Notes under the pieces: generated by a model
What the model was told of the DNA's origin: nothing
Database searches by the model: none
The model's input: only the letters and a program-made list of their open reading frames with translations
Assembly: GCA_035510695.1 (NCBI GenBank)
Contig: DATKGO010000040.1
Coordinates: 1 to 17,758 of the forward strand
DNA: 17,758 nucleotides
Direction: 5' to 3'
DNA from: DAIDHK01 sp035510695
GTDB taxonomy: Bacteria > Patescibacteriota > Microgenomatia > Levybacterales > UBA12049
Shown here: positions 4,948 through 11,433 of the stretch, piece after piece
Numbering within the stretch: position 1 is the first letter of the stretch
Layout of the letters: each line of letters opens with the position of its first letter
Program-made: the position numbers and the translations under genes

Positions 4948-6198
4948 ATGGACCAATCACACGCCAACGACCATAAAAAACTGGGAAAGGAACTTGATTT
5001 ATTTGTATTTTCCGATACTGTAGGGAAAGGTTTACCGATGTGGACTCCGAAAGGAGCAACAGTTCGCCGGATTTTAGAACGTTTCATAGTCGATGAAGAA
5101 CTCAAACGAGGGTATCTCCATGTCTATACGCCTGACATCGCGAAATTAGAACTCTATAAAAAATCCGGACATTATCCGTATTACAAAGATTCAATGCATG
5201 CCCCTATTACCATAGATGACGAACAATTCATGCTTCGTCCGATGACATGTCCGCATCACTTCGAACTTTATTTATCAAAACCTCACAGCTATAAAGAATT
5301 ACCGATTCGTTACGCGGAATTAGCCAAGCTTTATCGTTACGAACAATCGGGAGAGTTAAGCGGTTTAGAACGTGTCAGATCTTTTACCTTGGCTGACGCG
5401 CATATTATCGCGCGCAAAGAACAAACTTTTGAGGAAATTAACGCCGTACTTGACTTGATTGAGTATGTGACAGATAAATTAGGGTTGAAATATCGTAATG
5501 ACGCTGATCAAAAAGGAGATTTTTATTATCGCCTTTCTTTGGGGAATCGAAAGGATGATAAAAAATATTACAAAGATGATGCCTCATGGAATCAGGCTGA
5601 AACTCTCCTCAAGGATGTCTTAAATAAAAGAAAAATTGTGTATAAAGAAGCAGCCGATGAAGCTGCTTTTTACGGACCGAAAATTGATATCCAAATGTGG
5701 AATGCGAACGGCAAGGAAGAGACGGCATTCACAGTACAATACGATTTCGTCATGCCGAAACGATTTAATTTGAGCTTTGTAAATGAGCAGGGAGAAGAAG
5801 AACAACCAATCGTAATTCACCGCTCATCAATCGGCTGCATTGAACGAGTCATGGCATTTCTTATTGAAAAATATGCAGGAGCGTTTCCAATGTGGCTGGC
5901 ACCAGTTCAAGTAGTACTTTTACCAATTGCCGATCGGCATCTTGAATACGCGAAAGAGGTACAAAAAGAATTACTAAATGCCGACATTAGGGTAGAGGTT
6001 GACGGGTCAAATGAGACGCTCCAAGCCAAGATTCGCAACGCTACTTTACAAAAAGTGCCTGTTATGGGTATAATAGGGGACAAGGAAATTACTTCAAAGG
6101 TAATTTCAGTGCGCACAAGGGCTGGAGAAAACCTTGTAACCCAAGACATTAACCAGTTTTTAAATAAGGTAAAAGAAAACATTGATAAGAAAATTTAA
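4948..6198 (+). CDS. thrS: threonyl-tRNA synthetase, short form without TGS and editing domains
   Basis: Charges tRNA-Thr with threonine. It has 416 residues against about 640 in typical bacterial enzymes, because it begins directly at the class II catalytic core. The core (about 12-315) holds motif 1 around MWTPKGA (31-37), motif 2 around MLRPMTCPHH (95-104), and motif 3 at HRSSIGCIER (291-300). The three zinc ligands that select threonine are present: Cys101, His152 and His291. The anticodon-binding domain spans about 318-416 (VQVVLLPIADRH...). The N-terminal TGS and serine-editing domains are missing, so hydrolysis of Ser-tRNA-Thr, if it occurs, must be done elsewhere. The gene starts at a leaderless-type promoter and overlaps infC by 17 nt. 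Confidence 0.95.
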   Translation: MDQSHANDHKKLGKELDLFVFSDTVGKGLPMWTPKGATVRRILERFIVDEELKRGYLHVYTPDIAKLELYKKSGHYPYYKDSMHAPITIDDEQFMLRPMTCPHHFELYLSKPHSYKELPIRYAELAKLYRYEQSGELSGLERVRSFTLADAHIIARKEQTFEEINAVLDLIEYVTDKLGLKYRNDADQKGDFYYRLSLGNRKDDKKYYKDDASWNQAETLLKDVLNKRKIVYKEAADEAAFYGPKIDIQMWNANGKEETAFTVQYDFVMPKRFNLSFVNEQGEEEQPIVIHRSSIGCIERVMAFLIEKYAGAFPMWLAPVQVVLLPIADRHLEYAKEVQKELLNADIRVEVDGSNETLQAKIRNATLQKVPVMGIIGDKEITSKVISVRTRAGENLVTQDINQFLNKVKENIDKKI

Positions 6199-6763
6199 CA
6201 GACATCAAGAACAAAAAAAGTTTTATCGAATCAATGAGCGTATTTTTGCGAATACGCTTCGTGTGTTAGATGTTGACGGCAAACAAATTGGCATTATGTC
6301 CAAATTTGAAGCCTTAAATCTAGCTCGCGAGCAAAGCGCTGACGTAGTCGAGGTTGTGCCAAATGCCAATCCGCCGGTCGCAAAAATAATTGATTATAAA
6401 AAGTTTTTGTATCAGGAAGAAAAGAAAAAACAGGAAGAGAAAAAGAAAGCAAAAGTAGGCGAGACCAAGGAAGTACGACTTGGCCCTTTTATGTCTGATA
6501 ATGATTTACAAGTCATGGTCAGACGGGGAAGAGACTTTCTGGACAGCGGTAATAAGGTTCGGTTAGTACTAAAATTTCGTGGGAGACAAATTACGCATCC
6601 GGAATTTGGAAAAAATATCATAAATAAAGCAATTGAATCGCTTTCGGATATTTCAAAAGTTGATCAACCACCGAAAATGGTGGGAAATCAACTTATCGTA
6701 TTACTATCACTTGAAAGGAATAAAAAACATGGCAAAGAAGAAAATAAGCAAAGCAGCGTCTAA
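6182..6763 (+). CDS. infC: translation initiation factor IF-3
   Basis: 193 residues. IF-3 binds the 30S subunit, keeps the subunits apart and checks the start codon. The N-terminal domain (about 15-83) begins YRINERI and contains the typical EALNLAREQSADVVEV segment. A Lys/Glu-rich linker helix (84-95) leads to the C-terminal domain (97-180) with KEVRLGPFMSDNDL and VRLVLKFRGRQITHPEFG. The start is a TTG at 6182, inside the thrS 3' end. The frame is closed at 6170, so no ATG can serve; a non-AUG start is a known hallmark of infC and underlies its self-control in E. coli. The gene overlaps both thrS (17 nt) and rpmI (35 nt), indicating tight translational coupling. Confidence 0.95.
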   Translation: MIRKFNRHQEQKKFYRINERIFANTLRVLDVDGKQIGIMSKFEALNLAREQSADVVEVVPNANPPVAKIIDYKKFLYQEEKKKQEEKKKAKVGETKEVRLGPFMSDNDLQVMVRRGRDFLDSGNKVRLVLKFRGRQITHPEFGKNIINKAIESLSDISKVDQPPKMVGNQLIVLLSLERNKKHGKEENKQSSV

Positions 6764-6926
6764 AAGATTTAAAATAACTAAAACCGGTAAGGTGATGTTT
6801 GGTCATCAATACGGCAGCCACAAAAAGTTACATAAATCCAAACGGCGTATTCGCCGACAAAATGAACCTGCACAATTACGTGGACGCATGGCATTTAAAA
6901 TTAAAAAAATCTTAGGAGCAAACTAA
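6729..6926 (+). CDS. rpmI: 50S ribosomal protein L35 (bL35)
   Basis: 65 residues, very basic, with the typical L35 layout: KKKISKAASKRFKITKTGKV at the N-terminus, GHKK-like HQYGSHKKLHKSKRRIRR in the middle and a hydrophobic-basic end (MAFKIKKILG). It is a structural protein of the large subunit. The ATG at 6729 has AAAGGA (6714-6719) 9 nt upstream, so unlike the first genes of transcription units this internal gene does use a Shine-Dalgarno. It overlaps infC by 35 nt, which carries the last 11 codons of infC into rpmI. In other bacteria rpmI translation is repressed by L20; no such site can be identified here. Confidence 0.95.
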   Translation: MAKKKISKAASKRFKITKTGKVMFGHQYGSHKKLHKSKRRIRRQNEPAQLRGRMAFKIKKILGAN

Positions 6927-6927
6927 T

Positions 6928-7278
6928 ATGGCAAGAGTAAAACGCGGGATGGTCTCCCGAAGAAAACATAACAAATTATTAAGTCTGGCAAAAGGCTACA
7001 GAGGCACAAAGAGCAGTTTAATTAAAAGCTCTCATGATGCTGTGCTTCATGCCAATCAATATTCGTTTCATGGACGAAAATTACGCAAGCGAGATTTTCG
7101 CTCCCTTTGGATTACCAGAATCGGTGAGGCTGTGAAAAAGCAGGATTTATCCTACAGTGTCTTCATGAATAAATTGAAAAAAGCCAATATTGAACTTGAT
7201 CGAAAAATTTTAAGCGATTTGGTCGTTAATGATCCGACTGCATTTAAAAACATAGTTGATAGTGTGAAAACGAACTAA
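6928..7278 (+). CDS. rplT: 50S ribosomal protein L20 (bL20)
   Basis: 116 residues, the usual L20 length. The basic N-terminal extension (ARVKRGMVSRRKHNKLLSLA, KGYRG) inserts into 23S rRNA. The globular C-terminal half contains YSFHGRKLRKRDFRSLWITRI and a final helical region. L20 is needed early in 50S assembly and in E. coli also represses rpmI/rplT translation. The start at 6928 has AGGAG (6914-6918) 9 nt upstream and lies 1 nt after the rpmI stop. It is the last gene of the thrS-infC-rpmI-rplT operon. Confidence 0.96.
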   Translation: MARVKRGMVSRRKHNKLLSLAKGYRGTKSSLIKSSHDAVLHANQYSFHGRKLRKRDFRSLWITRIGEAVKKQDLSYSVFMNKLKKANIELDRKILSDLVVNDPTAFKNIVDSVKTN

Positions 7279-7302
7279 GGCGTTTTTTTCTATCAACTCA
7301 CA

Positions 7303-7326
7303 AACCTCGCTAAGCGAGGTTTTTTT
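7303..7326 (+). terminator. rho-independent terminator of the thrS-rplT operon
   Basis: AACCTCGC (7303-7310), loop TAA, GCGAGGTT (7314-7321) and a T run to 7326. It lies 24 nt after the rplT stop. Confidence 0.93.
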
Positions 7327-7345
7327 ATGCTTGTTAAATAAATTA

Positions 7346-7373
7346 TTGTTGAGATTTTGAAATAGTATATAAT
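7346..7373 (+). promoter_or_regulatory. promoter of pheS
   Basis: TTGTTG (7346-7351), 16 nt, TATAAT (7368-7373). The RNA start is expected near 7380, giving a leader of about 7 nt before the ATG at 7387. Confidence 0.65.
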
Positions 7374-7386
7374 AGTAAATAGAAGT

Positions 7387-8421
7387 ATGGAAGAAGAACT
7401 AATCAGAATTAAAAATAATGCCATTTCGCTGATTTTGGAAGCGAAATCGCAGAAAGAATTGGAAGATCTGAAACTGCAGTTTTTAGGCAGAAGCGGTCAT
7501 TTGACACAGTTATCCAAAAACATGAAGCATGTGCCAGATGAAAAGAAAGTTGAAGTGGGAAGATTATTTAATCAAACCAAACAAATTCTTGAAGATACAA
7601 TCGATCAAGCCACGAAATCACTAAAAACGCAGCATAAAAAAGCGCAAAAAATAAATTTGGATGTCACCGATCCGGCAATTCTTCCGCCACTTGGCAATTT
7701 ACATCCGGTCACTCAAGTGATTGAAGAAATCAGCAATATTTTTGAAAGAATCGGCTTTACACGTGAACGTTATCCGGAAATCGATTATGATTGGTTTGCT
7801 TTTGAAGCTCTTAATTTCCCGGAAAACCATCCGGCCCGGGATGATTGGGAAACTTTTTTCATCAAGCAGACGCCTGATCCGAAATATGGACCTGTAATAT
7901 TAACTCCGCATACTTCAAATGGACAAATCAGGGAAATGTTAAGTAAACAATTGCCAATCAAAATGCTTAACATTGCAAAATGTTACCGCAGACAATCCGA
8001 CGTATCGCATACGCCGATGTTTCATCAATTTGAAACCTTAGTAGTCGGGAAGGATATTTCGATCGTTGATCTGAGAGGAACTCTGGATTATTTCGTTAAA
8101 TCATATTTCGGTGAAAATCGCAAAACGAGAATTCGTCCCTATCATTTTCAATTTACCGAACCATCCTTTGAAGTCGATATTTCTTGCGGCGTCTGCGATG
8201 GACAGGGCTGTAAGTTGTGCAAAGCCGGCTGGTTGGAACTTGGCGGCGCGGGTATGGTTCATCCGAATGTTTTAAAAGCCTGTAACATCGATCCGGAAAA
8301 ATATTCCGGTTTTGCTTCCGGTTTCGGAATTGAGAGGGTACTTATGATGCGGGAAGGAATTGAAATCGACGACTTGAGAACTCTCTATGCAAATCGACTA
8401 GAATTTCTAGAACAGTTCTAA
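7387..8421 (+). CDS. pheS: phenylalanyl-tRNA synthetase alpha subunit
   Basis: 344 residues, normal length. It forms the catalytic half of the alpha2beta2 enzyme that charges tRNA-Phe. The N-terminal helical hairpin that contacts the tRNA covers about 1-88. The class II core follows: the HP(V/L)TQVIEEI entry (106-115), TPHTSNGQIREM (173-184), the motif 2 region RRQSDVSHTPMFHQFE (201-216), FTEPSFEVD (256-264), GAGMVHPNVL (287-296) and motif 3 SGFGIERVLM (311-320). Cys267, Cys270, Cys275 and Cys278 form a CxxC-x4-CxxC cluster, common in PheS and possibly zinc-binding. No Shine-Dalgarno; the gene begins a few nt after a predicted RNA start. pheT follows after an 84-nt spacer filled by a palindromic repeat. 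Confidence 0.96.
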   Translation: MEEELIRIKNNAISLILEAKSQKELEDLKLQFLGRSGHLTQLSKNMKHVPDEKKVEVGRLFNQTKQILEDTIDQATKSLKTQHKKAQKINLDVTDPAILPPLGNLHPVTQVIEEISNIFERIGFTRERYPEIDYDWFAFEALNFPENHPARDDWETFFIKQTPDPKYGPVILTPHTSNGQIREMLSKQLPIKMLNIAKCYRRQSDVSHTPMFHQFETLVVGKDISIVDLRGTLDYFVKSYFGENRKTRIRPYHFQFTEPSFEVDISCGVCDGQGCKLCKAGWLELGGAGMVHPNVLKACNIDPEKYSGFASGFGIERVLMMREGIEIDDLRTLYANRLEFLEQF

Positions 8422-8497
8422 CTAAGTTATAATGTTGAATGTTATAAAGTTAATAAAAGGATAATTCCATCAACTTTATAACGTTATAACTTTCAAC
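8420..8497 (+). repeat. AT-rich palindromic repeat, copy 2
   Basis: GTTATAAAGTT (8441-8451) pairs with 8472-8482, and AAGTTATAA (8424-8432) pairs with 8484-8492. Like copy 1 at 3204 it begins AACTAAGTT, overlapping the preceding stop codon, and shares AATGTTATAAAGTTA. It fills the whole pheS-pheT spacer. Confidence 0.7.
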
Positions 8498-8505
8498 TAA
8501 TTTTT

Positions 8506-10641
8506 ATGAATATAAAAATACTTGATTCTTGGTTAAAAGAATATTTGGAAACAAAAGCTACAGCTCAAGAAATTGCCAAAGAGCTGTCGTTGACGAGTGT
8601 TTCGATCGAACGGGTAGAACCATATAAAAATGACTGGACTTATGATATCGAAATTACCACCAACCGTCCGGATTTGGCATCGGTCAACGGATTAGCACGT
8701 GAAGCCGGTGCAGTACTTCCGCAAAACGGGATTAAAGCAACCTACAAACCACTGCAATTGAAATTTTCTTCGAGTGACACCGCCAGCGGCGGTGGAATCG
8801 AGAAGCGAACAGGGTTCTCGACTTCGCTCGAACAAGACAACAAAGCAAAATTAGATATTCAAGTCAACACCAAATTCGTCAACCGCATTTGTGCAGTCGT
8901 TATGGATGTACAGATCGCTAAATCGCCTGAACAAATCAAAGATAGATTGGAATCATCCGATATTCGAAGTATTAATAATTTAATTGACATCACTAATTAT
9001 GTTATGCGGGTTACCGGCCAGCCAACGCATGTTTTCGATTACGACAGATTGGGCTCAGATAAATTAATAATTCGTGAGGCCAAAAAAGACGAAGAAATTA
9101 CTACCTTGGATAATAAAACTTACAAACTTCTTGGTGGAGAAATTGTGGCGGAAAATGCCAAAGGAGAAATCGTCGATTTATTGGCAATCATGGGTTTAGC
9201 CAATAGTGTGGTAACCGAAAAAACGAAACGCATTGTCTTTTTCGTAAATAATATTGACTCCAGCAAAGTGCGAAAAGCCTCCATGGAGCTTGGGATTAGA
9301 ACGCAGGCCGCTCAACTAAACGAAAAACATCTTGATCCGAATCTTTGTGAGACGGCCTTACAATACGGAATTCAATTATATGAGCAGTTAGCTCATGGTA
9401 AAATAGTTAGCCAAATTATTGATATCTATCCAAATAAACTGACAGAAAAACAAGTTAAGGTTAATTTACAAAAAATTAATAGCGTAATCGGCGTGGAAGT
9501 ACCAAAACAACAGTCAGTAGATATCTTAAAAAAACTGGGTTTCGGCGTCGAGTCCGACGATCCACGTCATGCTGAACTAGTTTCAGCATCTGCTGTCATT
9601 CCAGCGCAAGCTGGAATCCAGAAACGAAAATCCTGGATCCTGAATCAAGTTCAGGATGACAAATTGTCTGTTCAAAATGACAATCTATACTTATTAGTTA
9701 CAGTGCCTACAATCCGTGCTTACGATATTAATCTTCAGGAAGACATCATTGAAGAAATTGCCAGAATCTACGGCTATCATAATTTACCCAGTAAACTGCC
9801 GCTTTTGAATACTATACAGACGCAACAGCAGGGAAAAAATCAATATTATTGGGAACAAAAAAGTAAAAATGCTTTGAAATATTGGGGATTCACCGAAGTA
9901 TATACCTATTCAATGGTACCGGAAAATTTATATGAAGGACCATTGGATAAAGCAGTGACAATTGCCAATCCCTTAAATGAAGAATTCGTCTACATGCGTA
10001 AAACTCTGGTTCCAAGTCTGCTGCAAGTTTTAAGTGAAAATAAAAGTTTTGAAAGCGTTAAAATCTTTGAAATTGCCAATGTTTATAACAAAAGAGAGAA
10101 TAAATTACCGGAAGAAGTCAGAATGCTGGCAGGTGTAATAAGACAGCCTCAAATATCATTTTTTACTGTTAAAGGTTATGTGGAACAATTACTCAAAGAT
10201 TTGGGAATCACAGCTGTTTCATTCAAACCCACCGACCAAGGCGGGAACGGAGCCAGTATCTATATTTCCAAACAATATTTGGGAGAAATTGAAATTCTTG
10301 ATCCCAATTTAATTAACTTTGAGCTCAATTTTGAATTACTTATAAAGCATGCATCCTTGAAAAAAACCTATATCCCGGCTGCTAAATTTCCGCCTATTTT
10401 GGAAGATATTTCGTTAATAGCTCCGGCAGAAGTGTTAACGGAAGATCTAATTAAAGAGATAAGCAAGCAAAATCCGTTAATTTCCGAAGTTACATTTTTG
10501 GATCGTTATGAAAACACACGCACTTTTCATGTAGTTTATCAGGATAGAACGAAAAACTTAACTACCGAAGAAGTGAAACACATTCACTCAGCCATTCTTC
10601 AATCTCTGCACAAAAAGTGGGGGATAAAAGAGAAAAATTAG
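8506..10641 (+). CDS. pheT: phenylalanyl-tRNA synthetase beta subunit with two palindromic insertions
   Basis: 711 residues; partner of PheS. Order of domains: B1 (about 1-85, with DIEITTNRPDLASVNGLARE), without the tRNA-binding OB domain that normally interrupts it; B3/B4 editing region (about 118-305, INNLIDITNYVM, GQPTHVFDYD); B5 (about 315-432, EDIIEEIARIYGYHNLP); the catalytic-like core (about 440-615); and the C-terminal FDX-ACB anticodon domain (622-708, KFPPILEDISLI...). Typical PheT has about 800 residues. Two linkers contain segments translated from palindromic DNA: about residues 88-109 between B1 and B3/B4, and about 354-386 in a B5 loop. Both keep the frame, and all flanking conserved motifs are intact, so the protein is probably functional. 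No Shine-Dalgarno. Confidence 0.95.
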   Translation: MNIKILDSWLKEYLETKATAQEIAKELSLTSVSIERVEPYKNDWTYDIEITTNRPDLASVNGLAREAGAVLPQNGIKATYKPLQLKFSSSDTASGGGIEKRTGFSTSLEQDNKAKLDIQVNTKFVNRICAVVMDVQIAKSPEQIKDRLESSDIRSINNLIDITNYVMRVTGQPTHVFDYDRLGSDKLIIREAKKDEEITTLDNKTYKLLGGEIVAENAKGEIVDLLAIMGLANSVVTEKTKRIVFFVNNIDSSKVRKASMELGIRTQAAQLNEKHLDPNLCETALQYGIQLYEQLAHGKIVSQIIDIYPNKLTEKQVKVNLQKINSVIGVEVPKQQSVDILKKLGFGVESDDPRHAELVSASAVIPAQAGIQKRKSWILNQVQDDKLSVQNDNLYLLVTVPTIRAYDINLQEDIIEEIARIYGYHNLPSKLPLLNTIQTQQQGKNQYYWEQKSKNALKYWGFTEVYTYSMVPENLYEGPLDKAVTIANPLNEEFVYMRKTLVPSLLQVLSENKSFESVKIFEIANVYNKRENKLPEEVRMLAGVIRQPQISFFTVKGYVEQLLKDLGITAVSFKPTDQGGNGASIYISKQYLGEIEILDPNLINFELNFELLIKHASLKKTYIPAAKFPPILEDISLIAPAEVLTEDLIKEISKQNPLISEVTFLDRYENTRTFHVVYQDRTKNLTTEEVKHIHSAILQSLHKKWGIKEKN
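8769..8832 (+). repeat. palindromic element inserted in frame in pheT (site 1)
   Basis: An outer stem TTCGAG (8769-8774)/CTCGAA (8827-8832) encloses two hairpins: CACCGCC (8778-8784)/GGCGGTG (8788-8794), and TCGAGAA (8798-8804)/TTCTCGA (8815-8821). It is translated as a Ser/Gly-rich, non-conserved linker segment of PheT at the B1-B3/B4 boundary. All pairings are read directly; the origin as an insertion is inferred. Confidence 0.75.
9566..9660 (+). repeat. palindromic element inserted in frame in pheT (site 2)
   Basis: Terminal GTCAT (9566-9570)/ATGAC (9656-9660) enclose three hairpins: ATGCTGAA (9569-9576)/9582-9589; ATTCCAGC (9598-9605)/9610-9617 with a GCAA loop; and ATCCTGAA (9637-9644)/9650-9657. 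Its translation includes VIPAQAGIQ and LNQVQDD, peptides I recall as typical products of a widespread bacterial intergenic repeat. It lies between two strands of the PheT B5 domain. Confidence 0.85.
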
Positions 10642-10655
10642 CCTCAAACTACCGC

Positions 10656-10684
10656 TTGCATTTTAAAATAAACAGATCTACAAT
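10656..10684 (+). promoter_or_regulatory. promoter of the hypothetical gene at 10691
   Basis: TTGCAT (10656-10661), 17 nt, TACAAT (10679-10684). Exactly 6 nt separate the -10 from the ATG, predicting a leaderless mRNA. Confidence 0.6.
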
Positions 10685-10690
10685 CCCAAT

Positions 10691-11422
10691 ATGAGTCATG
10701 GACATGAACAATTGTCCCAAGAACAACTTGAAGCATTAAATAAACTAAAGCTTGCTGACTCAAGAGCCGCATTAGATTTTCTCCTTGCGCATCCAGAAGG
10801 TACAGGTATAAATGTTGGACTTTTTCGTAATTACATTGAAACACTTAAAGCCGGTTTAAACCGATTTGAAAAAATAGAAATTGATAGCAGAAAAGAAGCA
10901 ACGTTATTTGGAGAAGAAACCCGCCACGTACCGCACAAACAAATCCTACTTAGTACACGTGAGAATCCTAATTTATTAATAGTAACGGCAATGAGTCTTC
11001 TTAATAATCGAGGTGTTGCATCCATTACCAGCTTAGAACATGATCCTAATTTGGGTACTGAAATCGTTAGAAAAATGACAATTTCTGATGCACTAGCTGA
11101 AGCAAAAGGCAATCCAGCAATAAAACTGGAAATGGAAGAATTCTATCCATATTCCCACGATAGAGATTGGTTGAAAGTAAGAGTAGCACAATTTAGTAAA
11201 GGAGAAGGAACACTTATAAAATTGTGGAATGACGCAACAATGATTTGTGAAGTAAACGGCATTATCACATTTCACCCGGAAACTCTAATACATGATTTCA
11301 GTCGTAATCCACAATCATCAGAACCGATTGTTACTGATAAAGTCCTTCCAATTGATTATTTACAAAGGAGAACAGGGTTAACTACAGAAGATATTAACAG
11401 AAGATTTGTTCAAGCTGCATAA
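10691..11422 (+). CDS. hypothetical protein, family not recognised
   Basis: 243 residues, soluble: no signal peptide or membrane segment, so probably cytoplasmic. Residues 1-70 look helical (SQEQLEALNKLKLADSRAALDFLLAH, then a helix ending KAGLNRFEKIE). Residues about 80-115 have LLIVTAMSLLNNRGVASIT, a possible buried strand-helix. Residues 140-215 alternate strands and charged turns (KLEMEEFYPYSHDRDWLKVRV, TLIKLWNDATMICEVNGIITF). It ends with a helix (TGLTTEDINRRFVQ). I see no catalytic motif. It has its own promoter-like sequence 49 nt after pheT and ends 11 nt from the convergent PBP gene, with no terminator visible between them. Confidence 0.7.
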   Translation: MSHGHEQLSQEQLEALNKLKLADSRAALDFLLAHPEGTGINVGLFRNYIETLKAGLNRFEKIEIDSRKEATLFGEETRHVPHKQILLSTRENPNLLIVTAMSLLNNRGVASITSLEHDPNLGTEIVRKMTISDALAEAKGNPAIKLEMEEFYPYSHDRDWLKVRVAQFSKGEGTLIKLWNDATMICEVNGIITFHPETLIHDFSRNPQSSEPIVTDKVLPIDYLQRRTGLTTEDINRRFVQAA

Positions 11423-11433
11423 TTTGCCATAAC

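Noticed and set aside
6181..6183. ATT as the infC start codon
   Set aside because: ATT at 6181 is in the thrS frame; the infC frame reads TTG at 6182.
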